DNA of 64,000 nt from Mesorhizobium sp. Pch-S (GCF_004136315.1 NZ_CP029562.1:496001-560000); one strand, 5' to 3'; positions 37,441 through 46,281 are shown, counted from the stretch's first letter. Program-made: numbers and translations. The notes: generated by a model not told the origin, from the letters alone.

Positions 37441-38400
37441 ATGACACTCAGCCGAACCATCGCTTCGCGCATCGGTTCGCTGCTGTTGACGCTGTGGCTG
37501 GTCAGCGTGCTGGTCTTCTTTGCCGGGCAGGTCCTGCCCGGCGACGTCGGACGCGTCATGCTCGGGCCTTTCGCCGATGCCGAGGCGGTGGCCGCGCTCA
37601 ACCGGAAGCTCGGCACCGACCAGCCGGTGCTCGTGCAATACTGGAACTGGTTCGAGCGGGCGATCCACGGTGACTTCGGCGTATCCTTGTCGCTGCGCCA
37701 GCCGGTCGCGCCCCTCGTTCTGGAAAGTCTCCGCAATTCGGCGGCGCTGGCTGGCGTCGCGCTCGCCCTGCTGATCCCATTGGGTATCGGCGCCGGTATC
37801 ATTGCCGGCCTGAAAGCCGGAAGTCTCACCGATCGAGCGATCGTGCTTTCCGGCGTTTCGCTGGGGATCGTGCCGGACTTCGTTTCCGGTCTTCTGCTGC
37901 TGATCGTGTTCGGCCTGTGGTTGAACTGGTTTCCGATATCGGGCGTCGCTCCGGACGGTTCGGGCTTCTGGGTCAGCAGCTACTATCTGATCCTGCCGGC
38001 GCTGCCACTCGTGCTCAATCTTCTCGGCTATATTGCACGCATGACCCGCTCCGGCGTCATCGAAGCCGTCAATGCCGACTATACGCGTTCGGCGGTCCTG
38101 AAGGGGCTCACCCGGCGCGAGATCATCCTCCGGCACGTGCTGCGCAATGCGCTGACGCCGACGATCGCGGTGATTGCAACGCAGAGCGGCTTCCTGCTCG
38201 GCGGCCTCATCGTCATCGAGGCGCTGTTCGGCATCCAGGGTCTCGGCAACCTCGTTTTGACAGCGGCCAAGGCAAGGGATTTCCCGACCCTGGAAGCCGG
38301 TGTGCTGGTGATCGCCGCCATCTTCGTGCTGTCGGCCACCATCGGCGATCTGGTCCAGATGCTGCTCGACCCTCGACAACGGCGCAGGGCGTCAGCATGA
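37441..38400 (+). CDS. ABC transporter permease (DppB type)
   Basis: A 319-residue inner-membrane protein with about six helices, the QVLPGDVGRVMLGPFAD region near the N-terminus and the EAA loop SAVLKGLTRREIILRHVLRN. It ends IGDLVQMLLDPRQRR. It follows the binding protein by 13 bases and overlaps the next permease by 4 bases (ATGA). Confidence 0.94.
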   Translation: MTLSRTIASRIGSLLLTLWLVSVLVFFAGQVLPGDVGRVMLGPFADAEAVAALNRKLGTDQPVLVQYWNWFERAIHGDFGVSLSLRQPVAPLVLESLRNSAALAGVALALLIPLGIGAGIIAGLKAGSLTDRAIVLSGVSLGIVPDFVSGLLLLIVFGLWLNWFPISGVAPDGSGFWVSSYYLILPALPLVLNLLGYIARMTRSGVIEAVNADYTRSAVLKGLTRREIILRHVLRNALTPTIAVIATQSGFLLGGLIVIEALFGIQGLGNLVLTAAKARDFPTLEAGVLVIAAIFVLSATIGDLVQMLLDPRQRRRASA

Positions 38401-39278
38401 CCGATCTCGCCCACGCTCCCACCCCAGACGCGGCGGCGCTGAAGACGAGCTTCCGAACCAGGCTTGGCAACGGACTTCCGCCACCATCAATGCTGGTTGG
38501 TGGTGCCATTCTGCTGTTCTGGATCGTCTGCGCGATGTTTGGTCACCTGTTCGTGCCTTTTGATCCCTACGCCGAGGACTTCCTTGCCATGCTGGCGCCG
38601 CCGGACGCCACTCACTGGTTCGGAACCGATACGCTGGGCCGCGACATCTTCTCCCGCATCGTTGTCGGTTCGCGCGACATCCTGCTGGTCGCGCCGCTTG
38701 CCACCCTGGCCGGCGTCGCGGCCGGCAGCTTCATCGGCCTTGTGCTCGGCTATTTCGAAGGCTGGGTTGATGCCATCGGCGCCAGGCTGCTCGATGCGCT
38801 GATGGCGTTTCCCTTCATCGTGCTGGTCACCATGACGCTGGTTGCGCTCGGCCCTTCGAACCTGACGGTCGTCCTGGTGATCGGTATCGCTTACGCGCCG
38901 TTGGTGGCGCGCACGGTGCGGACGGCCGTGAGGCAGGAGCGCGAGCGCGACTATGTCAGCGCCGCACGGCTGGCGGGAGAAAGCCCGATCGGCATCATGC
39001 TGTTCGAAATCTTGCCTAATGTGCGCGAGACGATCCTGGTCGAACTGATCACAAGGCTCGGCTACGCCTTCTTCTCCATCGCCACGCTGAGTTTCCTCGG
39101 GCTCGGCATCCAGCCGCCATCGGCGGACTGGGGGCTGGCCATTGCAGAGGGATATGGCTTCCTCACCGGCGGCAAATGGTGGATCGTCGTCTTCAACTCC
39201 GGCGCGATCATCTCGCTGGTCATGGCCGCGAACCTGATCGCCCAGGGGATGGGTGCTTTCGAGCCCGACAAGACCTGA
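38397..39278 (+). CDS. ABC transporter permease (DppC type)
   Basis: A 293-residue inner-membrane protein with HWFGTDTLGRDIFSRIVVG, the EAA loop AARLAGESPIGIMLFEILPN and LSFLGLGIQPPSADWG. I chose the ATG at 38397 because it overlaps the stop of the partner permease; the long frame to 37917 is a shadow of that gene. It is the last gene of the operon starting at 33582 and is convergent with a LysR gene. Confidence 0.94.
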   Translation: MTDLAHAPTPDAAALKTSFRTRLGNGLPPPSMLVGGAILLFWIVCAMFGHLFVPFDPYAEDFLAMLAPPDATHWFGTDTLGRDIFSRIVVGSRDILLVAPLATLAGVAAGSFIGLVLGYFEGWVDAIGARLLDALMAFPFIVLVTMTLVALGPSNLTVVLVIGIAYAPLVARTVRTAVRQERERDYVSAARLAGESPIGIMLFEILPNVRETILVELITRLGYAFFSIATLSFLGLGIQPPSADWGLAIAEGYGFLTGGKWWIVVFNSGAIISLVMAANLIAQGMGAFEPDKT

Positions 39279-39302
39279 AGAGACTCCAGCCCCGCCCCTC
39301 AG

Positions 39303-40223
39303 TCAGACTGGCGTCCGACGCGGATCGCCGCCAAAATCCGGCGCGCAGGCCTGAATATGCTGCCAGAGGCGGGCGGCGACAGGCCCATGCGGCCGGTCGC
39401 GGCGGCGCGCCGCAACAAGGTCGATCTCCACGCCAGGGAAATGCTCTCCGGCTATCGACAGGAGACGCCCGTCTCGCAGTTCGTCCCCGATCATGAAGCG
39501 GGGCAGATGTCCCCAGGCCATGCCGCGCAGGATGATCTCCTTCTTCATCAGATGATCACCCACCGTGCATTGCGGCGCACCCTCGACGACATAATAATTC
39601 GCCTTCTGAGCCGTGCGGGCGGTGTCGCGGATGATGCATTGGGTCAGCACACGCATCTGCTCAGGAGCAACCGAACCGGAGAGCGGAAACGGCAGAAAGC
39701 CCGGAGCGACCACCGGCACGAATGACACTGTGCCAAGGTCGATCCATTCAAGGCGGGCGTCGGCCTTTTCGACCCAGTGCAGGATGAGATCCGCTTCGTC
39801 TTCGAAAAGCCGCTCCCACGGCCCACTGATCGTTTCGAAATGCAGATCCAGGCGCGTGTTCGGGCGGCCCGTGAAAAAACCACTCAGCAGTTCCAGGCCA
39901 TCATTCAATGGACAGGTGTCGCCAACGACGACACGCAGGTGCGTCTCTTCCCCCATCGCCAGTTGCCGTGCATGCAGCGTCAGCGTCTCCACCTCGGAAA
40001 GCAGCGACTGTGCCTGGCGAAGAAACGAGCGGCCGGCGTCGGTGAGTGTCACCCTGTAACCACTGCGATCGAGCAGAGCGACCTGGAGATTGTCCTCCAG
40101 CTTGGCAACCGCAGCGAACACCGCGGCATGGGAGCGGTTCAACACCAGGGCTGCTCCCTGGAATCCGCCTTCGCGGACCACGGCGTCGAAGCATTGGACT
40201 TCCTGGAGCGTGAATGGATTCAT
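39303..40223 (-). CDS. LysR-family regulator
   Basis: A 306-residue LysR-type regulator: FTLQEVQCFDAVVREGGFQGAA at the N-terminus with the helix-turn-helix region around residues 18-45, and a C-terminal LysR substrate domain. The second helix reads NRSHAAVFAAVAKLE, so the usual SQPAVS is replaced by SHAAVF. It is divergent from the alpha/beta hydrolase at 40350 and probably controls it. Confidence 0.92.
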   Translation of the reverse strand: MNPFTLQEVQCFDAVVREGGFQGAALVLNRSHAAVFAAVAKLEDNLQVALLDRSGYRVTLTDAGRSFLRQAQSLLSEVETLTLHARQLAMGEETHLRVVVGDTCPLNDGLELLSGFFTGRPNTRLDLHFETISGPWERLFEDEADLILHWVEKADARLEWIDLGTVSFVPVVAPGFLPFPLSGSVAPEQMRVLTQCIIRDTARTAQKANYYVVEGAPQCTVGDHLMKKEIILRGMAWGHLPRFMIGDELRDGRLLSIAGEHFPGVEIDLVAARRRDRPHGPVAARLWQHIQACAPDFGGDPRRTPV

Positions 40224-40239
40224 TGTATAATTTATCTAC

Positions 40240-40251
40240 AAAGATATCTTT
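40240..40251. promoter_or_regulatory. Perfect palindrome in an A+T-rich divergent promoter
   Basis: AAAGATATCTTT lies 17 bases upstream of the LysR start in a markedly A+T-rich stretch (about 40224-40285) between this regulator and the alpha/beta hydrolase. TATC and GATA half-sites also occur around it. It is a candidate operator. Confidence 0.35.
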
Positions 40252-40349
40252 ATCTTTTCAATATTTATCGAAATAAACTCGCACTACCTTCGCACCATTC
40301 CCGATCAAGGCCGGCAAGAATGCCGACCGGTGCAAAGAAAGGTGCCGTC

Positions 40350-41192
40350 ATGTCCTCCGCCCTGCGAGCCAATCTGAACCAGGAAGTATCGACCGGCCTG
40401 TTGTTCTTCGCGACCGGCGACGGTGTGAGGATCGCCTACAGGATCGATGGCTCCGTCGACCTTCCGGCGCTGATCCTTGCCAATTCCATCGCCACCACCC
40501 TGCATATGTGGGACGGCCAGATCGCCGAACTGTCAAAGCACTTCCAGGTCATCCGCTACGACTATCGCGGCCATGGCGGCTCCGAGGTGCCCGCCGGAGC
40601 CTATTCGGATGGCCGGCTTGGCCGCGACGTGCTGGAACTGATGGACCATCTCGGCATCGGGCGCGCCCATTTCATGGGACTTTCGCTCGGCGGCTTCGTT
40701 GGCCAGTGGCTGGCCATTCACGCACCGGAGCGCATCGACCGGCTGGTGCTGGCCAACACCGCCTCCCATCTCGGGCCGGCCGACTATTTCGATACGGCCA
40801 TCAGCAAGGTTCTCGCGGCGGTCGACATGAAGGAGACTGCCGAAGGCTTCCTCCACAACTGGTTCCCCGTGGCGATGATCGAGGACAACGGCCCGGCCAT
40901 CCGGAAATTCCGCCAGGACCTGCTCGACACGCCTCGTCAGGGACTGGCAGGTCTCTTCGCCGCGGTACGCGATGCCGATCTGCGCCGCACCATCGCACTC
41001 ATCCAGAGCCCCACTCTGGTCATCGGTGGCGAATTCGACACGGTCACGTCGTATGCGATGAGCGAAGCCATTGCAGCCGGCATTCCCGGCGCTCGGCTGA
41101 AGGGCTTTCCCGCCGTGCACCTGACCAATGTCGAATTTCCGAAGGAGTTCGTCGAAGAGGTGCTGGCGTTCCTGAAGCCCGACCAGGCGTAA
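40350..41192 (+). CDS. Alpha/beta hydrolase (3-oxoadipate enol-lactonase-like)
   Basis: A 280-residue hydrolase resembling PcaD. It shows LILANSIATTLHMWDGQI, YDYRGHGGS, the nucleophile motif GLSLGGFVGQW, a later GGEFDTVT (Asp) and FPAVHLTN (His). I chose the ATG at 40350 after AAAGG; the in-frame ATG at 40320 would add 10 residues. It lacks neighbouring pca genes, so the protocatechuate role is not supported here and the substrate remains open. Confidence 0.88.
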   Translation: MSSALRANLNQEVSTGLLFFATGDGVRIAYRIDGSVDLPALILANSIATTLHMWDGQIAELSKHFQVIRYDYRGHGGSEVPAGAYSDGRLGRDVLELMDHLGIGRAHFMGLSLGGFVGQWLAIHAPERIDRLVLANTASHLGPADYFDTAISKVLAAVDMKETAEGFLHNWFPVAMIEDNGPAIRKFRQDLLDTPRQGLAGLFAAVRDADLRRTIALIQSPTLVIGGEFDTVTSYAMSEAIAAGIPGARLKGFPAVHLTNVEFPKEFVEEVLAFLKPDQA

Positions 41193-41212
41193 TCACCTCA
41201 GTTACCAATGCA

Positions 41213-41232
41213 GCGCGGCTATCTCGCCGCGC
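41213..41232. terminator. Hairpin between convergent hydrolase and LysR genes
   Basis: GCGCGGC-TATCTC-GCCGCGC forms a perfect 7-bp GC stem between the two convergent stop codons (41192 and 41252). There is no T-run. Confidence 0.4.
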
Positions 41233-41251
41233 CGCTTCTGGCACCAGGAGC

Positions 41252-42169
41252 CTAACCTCTGGCCTCCAGGTAACGAAGTTTGGTCCTTATCACGTCAAGG
41301 AACAGCTCAACCTTGCGGGAGCGGTGACGTTTCTGTGGGAATACCGCATAGATTCCGCCTGTCGGCAGCGCCCAGTCGGGCAGGACTTGGATGAGGCGCC
41401 CGAGTGCGACGTCCTCTGCCACCTGATAGTCCGGAAGCACCGCGAGCCCACCACCGGCCATGACCGCGGTGCGGACAGCACTTGTCGTCGATATCGAAAG
41501 ACGATGGTCGAACCGCACCTGCTGGACCCTCTGATCGGGGCTGGTGAATGACCAGTTTTCAGGCCGTTCCAGGATCGATAGCTCGATGAAGGGCCAATCC
41601 ACCAGATGCTGGGGGCGCTGCACGCGGGCAAGGCGATCCGACCATGACGGCGGCGCCACAAGCCATTGCGCAAAGGAACCGAGCAACGCTGCCGTGTGGC
41701 TGGAGTCACGCGGCCAGCCCAGGCGGATCGCAACATCGATCCCCTCGCCCACGAGATCGACGATCTGATCCGACGCGATCAGATCGACCTTCAGACCGGG
41801 AAACTGATTGATCAGCGAGACCAGAACAGGGGTCACCACGGTTGCGCCGAAATCCACCGAAGTGGTCACGCGCAGCAGCCCGCGAATGTCGAGGTTCTCC
41901 CGGTCCAGCGCCGTGACGGCCTCATCGACCTGGCGCAGGATCGCCGTACACGCCTCGAAGAATTGCCGCCCGGCAACCGTCAGGCCGAAATGGCGCGGAT
42001 TGCGCAAAAGAAGTGCCGCGCCGACCTCGGCTTCGAGCCGCGACAGGTGCGTACTGATGACGGATTTCGCCAATCCGGTGCGACGCGCCGCCTCCGACAG
42101 CGATCCTGCCTCGATCACCGAAACGAAGATCGAGAGGCGATTGAGATTGATGTTGCGGACGTCCGTCAT
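41252..42169 (-). CDS. LysR-family regulator
   Basis: A 305-residue LysR regulator of the CrgA-like branch, with NLNRLSIFVSVIEAGSLSEA and the helix RTGLAKSVISTHLSRLE, then a substrate-binding domain containing DVAIRLGWPRDSS. I chose the ATG at 42169; the 133-residue upstream extension overlaps the divergent gene. It faces the NTF2-like gene at 42266 across a LysR-type box and probably regulates that gene and perhaps the following aminotransferase. Confidence 0.92.
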   Translation of the reverse strand: MTDVRNINLNRLSIFVSVIEAGSLSEAARRTGLAKSVISTHLSRLEAEVGAALLLRNPRHFGLTVAGRQFFEACTAILRQVDEAVTALDRENLDIRGLLRVTTSVDFGATVVTPVLVSLINQFPGLKVDLIASDQIVDLVGEGIDVAIRLGWPRDSSHTAALLGSFAQWLVAPPSWSDRLARVQRPQHLVDWPFIELSILERPENWSFTSPDQRVQQVRFDHRLSISTTSAVRTAVMAGGGLAVLPDYQVAEDVALGRLIQVLPDWALPTGGIYAVFPQKRHRSRKVELFLDVIRTKLRYLEARG

Positions 42170-42178
42170 TCGTTCGCT

Positions 42179-42193
42179 TTGGTAGAACACTAA
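42179..42193. promoter_or_regulatory. LysR-type T-N11-A box
   Basis: TTGGT-AGAAC-ACTAA is a near-perfect interrupted dyad with the T-N11-A spacing of LysR operators. It lies 10 bases upstream of the LysR start and 73 bases upstream of the divergent NTF2-like gene. Confidence 0.5.
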
Positions 42194-42265
42194 GTGCGAA
42201 CCGTCACGCCTTTTATCGCTTCGATGGCGACCATATTGTTCGACGCCATCACGATCGGAGCAGCC

Positions 42266-42625
42266 ATGCAGCACACCACCCCGAATGCCGTACTTCAGGC
42301 CTATATCGATGGCTCGGGAGAGCTCGATCGCACCAAGCTGGCAGGCTGCTTCCATCCCAAGGCAATCATGACGGGTTACCTGCTCGGCAATGCCGTGGTC
42401 GGTACACCCGAGCTCTATCTCGACGACATCGAGAGAATGGCCAGGCAGGGTGTTTCGAAGGAGGGCTACAAGGCCCATTTCGAAGGCTTGACCGTTCAAG
42501 GTTCCGTCGCCAGCGCCACCGTCGTCATGTCCGGCCTGGCCGGGCTCAATTTCAACGACTTCATGCATCTCGTCGAAGAAGATGGCCGCTGGAGTATCAT
42601 CAGCAAGCTCTTCACCACCTGCTGA
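42266..42625 (+). CDS. NTF2-like/putative lumazine-binding (SnoaL-type) protein
   Basis: A 119-residue protein of the NTF2-like fold: an N-terminal helix TPNAVLQAYIDGSGELD, then AGCFHPKAIMTGYLLG and a C-terminal beta region with MHLVEEDGRWSIISKLF. Proteins of this kind bind small ligands or act as minor enzymes; the substrate is unknown. I chose the ATG at 42266, which has GGAG 7 bases upstream. It lies 62 bases before the aminotransferase on the same strand, probably one unit. Confidence 0.75.
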   Translation: MQHTTPNAVLQAYIDGSGELDRTKLAGCFHPKAIMTGYLLGNAVVGTPELYLDDIERMARQGVSKEGYKAHFEGLTVQGSVASATVVMSGLAGLNFNDFMHLVEEDGRWSIISKLFTTC

Positions 42626-42687
42626 ATCTGCTCGAGCGCGGCAGCCGCGCCGATCGCAGCCTTTTCAAGCCAGCCTGGGAACCAGAC

Positions 42688-44034
42688 ATGAACATCAAGA
42701 CAGATCCTGCGATCGACTGGGCCGCACGGGACGCCCGCGTCGTCCATCACCCGCATGGCGATGCGACCGATCCGCAGCGCTTCGTGCTGGTCCGGGGCAA
42801 GGGATCAACCCTGTGGGATACGGACGGCCGTGAATACATCGACGCCCATGCCGGCGCCTGGCTGACGCAGGTCGGCCACGGACGTGAGGAGCTGGCGAAG
42901 ATCGCCGCGGAGCAGATGTCGACGCTCGCGCATTTCACGATCATGGGCGATTACGCCAACATTCCGACGATCGAATTCTGCGAGAGGCTGATCGCACGCG
43001 CGCCGAAAAACATGGCCAAGGTGCGCCTGATGAGCAGCGGCTCGGAAGCGGATGACGAGGCGCTGCAACTCGTGCGGCTCTATCACCACAAGCGCGGCCA
43101 GCCGCAACGCACCAAGATCCTGGTGCTGCGCGGCTCGTTCCATGGCCGCACCTATGGCGGCGCGGAGCTCGCTGGGGGACGCCCGGGCATCGGCGATGTG
43201 CCGAACAATGCCATCATGCTGACGCCACCCCTGTCCTACCATGCCGAGCTTTTCGGCGGGGAGGACGTGACCGACTTCTGCGTGCGCGAACTGGAGCAGA
43301 CGGTCGCGCACGTCGGCGCAGACAACATTGCCGCGATGTTCGGCGAACTGGTGATGGGACCGGCAGGCATGATCCCGGTGCCAGACGACTACTGGCCACG
43401 CATGGTCGCGGTGCTCAAGTCGCACGGCATCCTGTTCGTCGCCGATGAGGTGGTGACGGCCTTCGGCCGCGCCGGCGCCTGGTACAGCTCGCTCGACTAC
43501 AATCTGACGCCCGACATCATCGTGCTCGCCAAGGGCATCGCCAGCGGCTACGTGCCGCTGGGCGCGCTTCTGCTCGACGGCAATGTCGCCGATGTTCTCG
43601 ACGGCGCAGGCGGCGGCGGTTCCTATGCCGGCCATCTGATGGCATCGGCGATCGGCTCGGCCAACATCGACATCATCGAGCGAGAGAACCTGCTTGAAGC
43701 ATCGCGGCTGCGCGGCCAGCAATTCCTCGACGAGCTCGGCGAATTGATCAACCTGCCGATCGTCGGCGATGTGCGCGGCCGCGGCCTGATGATCGGGGTC
43801 GAGCTGGTGTCCGACAAGGCGACCCGGCAGTCGCTGTTCGATCGTTTCCCGCAGCTCAAAAAGGAAATCCCGCTCTTCACGCGCAGGAAGCACGGCGTCA
43901 TCACCGCCATCCATGGCGGCGCGGTCGCATTGACGCCACCGCTGGTGATCACGCCACAGGAAGTTAGCCGCGTCACCGATGCAGTGGGAGACGCCCTGGC
44001 GCGGGTCAACATCCACACCGGGCAGATCGACTGA
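42688..44034 (+). CDS. Class III (omega-type) aminotransferase
   Basis: A 448-residue PLP-dependent enzyme. It contains LWDTDGREYIDAHAGAWL, SSGSEADDEAL, GSFHGRTYGG, VADEVVTAFGRAG (PLP-binding Asp) and DIIVLAKGIASGYVPLGA with the Schiff-base lysine. The family transfers amino groups from omega-amino acids, diamines or alkyl-glycines, often to pyruvate. Close to an amine oxidoreductase and an aldehyde dehydrogenase, it may belong to the same catabolic theme, but its own control seems separate. It ends before a strong bidirectional hairpin. Confidence 0.93.
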   Translation: MNIKTDPAIDWAARDARVVHHPHGDATDPQRFVLVRGKGSTLWDTDGREYIDAHAGAWLTQVGHGREELAKIAAEQMSTLAHFTIMGDYANIPTIEFCERLIARAPKNMAKVRLMSSGSEADDEALQLVRLYHHKRGQPQRTKILVLRGSFHGRTYGGAELAGGRPGIGDVPNNAIMLTPPLSYHAELFGGEDVTDFCVRELEQTVAHVGADNIAAMFGELVMGPAGMIPVPDDYWPRMVAVLKSHGILFVADEVVTAFGRAGAWYSSLDYNLTPDIIVLAKGIASGYVPLGALLLDGNVADVLDGAGGGGSYAGHLMASAIGSANIDIIERENLLEASRLRGQQFLDELGELINLPIVGDVRGRGLMIGVELVSDKATRQSLFDRFPQLKKEIPLFTRRKHGVITAIHGGAVALTPPLVITPQEVSRVTDAVGDALARVNIHTGQID

Positions 44035-44046
44035 CCGATCGATACC

Positions 44047-44089
44047 GAAGCAGCCGCCTGGAGCCCTCAAAAGGCCAGGCGGCTGCTTC
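44047..44089. terminator. Strong bidirectional hairpin terminator
   Basis: A perfect 15-bp stem (44047-44061 against 44075-44089; arms GAAGCAGCCGCCTGG and its complement) with a 13-base loop lies between the stops of the convergent aminotransferase and flavoprotein genes. Confidence 0.75.
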
Positions 44090-44097
44090 ATTGAGCG

Positions 44098-46167
44098 CTA
44101 GTCGACAGCCAACGCAGTGACCTCGCGCCGGAACGGCAGCGCATCGCCAATATCCGGCTCGTCCAGTTCGCGGGCGAAGCGGTGGCCGGCATAGGTTGCC
44201 CAGGCGATCGGTCCGGGTGCCTCGGCATCGCCGATCACCTTGATCGTACGGATACCGTTATCGGCCCATTCCGCACGGCGCTCCTTCAATTCGGTCCAGA
44301 GCCCGTCGTTCTGCTGGCGCGACGTCACCAAAACAACGGCGTCGGCGGCGAAGTCCCGCTCGGCGCCGGTGTAGGCGCAGGCCGTGGCGACACCGCCGGC
44401 CATCACCCGTGTCACGACGCGGTTCAGAACGATCTCGACACCGAGTTCGGCCAGGCGCCGGTGGATCGCCCCCTGCTCCAGCGTGTTGCGGGTCCAGTCG
44501 GAGACATAGGCCGATGGCGTGACCAGCGTGACTTTCGCACCTTGCCGCGCCATCAGTTCCGCCAAGACGCCACCCATATAGTAGTGGTCGTCGTCGAACA
44601 GCACGACGTTGCCGCCCGGCACTTTGCCGTCCATCAGATCGTCCGGCGTGTAGACAGGCATGGCCGCATCCATCGGCATCGGCACGACATGGGCTCGCGC
44701 GACACCGTCGCGCCGCCAGGCGGCACCGGTGGCGATGGCGACATTCTCGAAGCCGAAAGCCAGGATATCGTCGGCGGAGAGCCGACTGTCGAAATAGACA
44801 TCGACATTGGGCATCTGGCCAAGCTGATACTGACGATAGTCGCGCACGCGTCCCCAGGCGGAGAGGCCCGGCAGGCGGCATTCTCGCGCGACACGTCCGC
44901 CAAGCTCCGTGCCGGCCTCGGCGAGCGCGACCTGATAGCCGCGAGCGCCAAGCGCGCGCGCCGCTTCCAGTCCGGCCGGGCCGGCACCGACGATCAGCAC
45001 CGTTTCGCTGGCGCCCTTCGCCTGCATGCGTTCCGGATGCCAGCCCTTGCGCCACTCTTCCATGAAGGTGGGATTCTGCGTGCAGCGCGAGATCGACATG
45101 GTCATGTCGCCGGTGATGCAGATGTTGCAGCCGATGCATTCGCGGATGTCCTCGATGCGGCCCTCCTCGACTTTCTTCGGCAGGAAAGGATCGGCGATCG
45201 AGGGCCGTGCGCAGCCGATGAAATCGAGCGTGCCGGACTTGATCATCTTGACCATCACGTCGGGCGAGGTGAAGCGCCCTACCCCGACGACAGGTTTGGA
45301 GGTGAGCTTCCTGATGCCGGCCACCAGGCTTTCCTGCGCGGCTTCGTCCTTGAAGCGGGAAGGACCGGAACAATCCTCCCACGCACCGTGCGCGAGATCC
45401 CAGAGGTCGGGCAGATCGGCGTGCATCTCGATCATGTCGCGGACCTCGGAATTGGCGAAACCGAGTTCACCGATCATCTCGTCCAGCGAGAGCCGCAGCG
45501 TCAGCCCGCAGGTGTCGCCGATGGCGTCACGCCCTTCCTCGATCAGCTCGCGCATGAGGCGCGAACGGTTCTCCAGCGAGCCGCCATACTCGTCGCTACG
45601 CTGGTTGGTAGCCGTCGACAGGAAGTGCTGGATGATGCCGAAGCCGTGGGCGCCATAAAGGCAGACGAGATCGAAGCCGGCCAGCCTGGCACGCTTGAAG
45701 GCATTGCGATGCCAGCGACGCAGATCGCGAATGTCCTGCTTGTCCATGGCACGCGCCTGCACAGGATCATTGGTGAAGGTGCGGATCGGCAAGGCAGTCG
45801 GTCCGCGCGGCACCTCGCGCGTGTAGAGGTTCGGCCCGTTGATGCCGGAATAGGCCAGCTGGATACCGGCCAGCGCGCCATGAGAGCGCATCGCGGCAGC
45901 CATTTTCGCGAGCGCCGGGATATCCTGGTCTTCCCACAGCCGCAGCTCGATGAAAGGCGTGATTTCCGAGGTGTGGTGCATCTCGGTCTGTTCGGTAAAG
46001 ATGACGCCCCAGCCGCCTTCCGATTTCGTGCGCCGCATCTCGGCCGCTGCCGAAGGGTCGCGATAGCCACCGCCATTGCAATGCGGAACCTGATAGAAAC
46101 GGTTCTTCGCGGTGACCGGGCCGATCTTCATCGGCTCGAACAGAATGTCGTAGCGGGGATCGCGCAT
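44098..46167 (-). CDS. Trimethylamine-dehydrogenase-family FMN/4Fe-4S flavoprotein
   Basis: A 689-residue protein resembling trimethylamine and dimethylamine dehydrogenases over its whole length: an FMN barrel (about 1-380), then a nucleotide-binding domain (VLIVGAGPAGLEAARAL) and a C-terminal GDAEAPGPIAWATYAGH. Cys30 in YQVPHC matches the residue that carries covalent FMN. Cys344, 347, 350 and 362 would hold the 4Fe-4S cluster, and Tyr171 and His174 match catalytic residues. The substrate bowl differs: residue 60 is Gln, Trp256 is kept, and Asp354 stands where TMADH has Trp355. GGAGGAG precedes the ATG. Likely role: oxidative N-demethylation or deamination of an unknown amine. Confidence 0.88.
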   Translation of the reverse strand: MRDPRYDILFEPMKIGPVTAKNRFYQVPHCNGGGYRDPSAAAEMRRTKSEGGWGVIFTEQTEMHHTSEITPFIELRLWEDQDIPALAKMAAAMRSHGALAGIQLAYSGINGPNLYTREVPRGPTALPIRTFTNDPVQARAMDKQDIRDLRRWHRNAFKRARLAGFDLVCLYGAHGFGIIQHFLSTATNQRSDEYGGSLENRSRLMRELIEEGRDAIGDTCGLTLRLSLDEMIGELGFANSEVRDMIEMHADLPDLWDLAHGAWEDCSGPSRFKDEAAQESLVAGIRKLTSKPVVGVGRFTSPDVMVKMIKSGTLDFIGCARPSIADPFLPKKVEEGRIEDIRECIGCNICITGDMTMSISRCTQNPTFMEEWRKGWHPERMQAKGASETVLIVGAGPAGLEAARALGARGYQVALAEAGTELGGRVARECRLPGLSAWGRVRDYRQYQLGQMPNVDVYFDSRLSADDILAFGFENVAIATGAAWRRDGVARAHVVPMPMDAAMPVYTPDDLMDGKVPGGNVVLFDDDHYYMGGVLAELMARQGAKVTLVTPSAYVSDWTRNTLEQGAIHRRLAELGVEIVLNRVVTRVMAGGVATACAYTGAERDFAADAVVLVTSRQQNDGLWTELKERRAEWADNGIRTIKVIGDAEAPGPIAWATYAGHRFARELDEPDIGDALPFRREVTALAVD

Positions 46168-46239
46168 GAACTCTCCTCCGGTGGCTGGCATCGGGCGCTG
46201 GCAATGTTGCCGCCTATTCATAGGGGGACGGCAGCCACA

Positions 46240-46253
46240 CAAAACTAGAGTTT
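46240..46253. promoter_or_regulatory. Inverted repeat in the flavoprotein/argE divergent promoter
   Basis: AAAACT-AG-AGTTTT lies 73 bases upstream of the flavoprotein start and 13 bases from the LysR-type box listed next. It may be part of the promoter or a second half of the operator. Confidence 0.35.
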
Positions 46254-46266
46254 TCTTCCGTGCCGC

Positions 46267-46281
46267 TTAGGAGCCGCCTAA
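46267..46281. promoter_or_regulatory. LysR-type box, shared motif (site 1)
   Basis: TTAGG-AGCCG-CCTAA is a perfect 5-bp interrupted dyad with T-N11-A spacing. It sits between the divergent flavoprotein (starts 46167) and argE-like (starts 46399) genes. It differs in only two of 15 positions from the site at 51299-51313 upstream of the ridA operon. Confidence 0.55.

Noticed and set aside
44182..46248. A 688-codon open frame on the plus strand opposite the TMADH-like gene
   Set aside because: It is the antisense shadow of a well-conserved gene in high-GC DNA; the translation has no recognisable family motifs.
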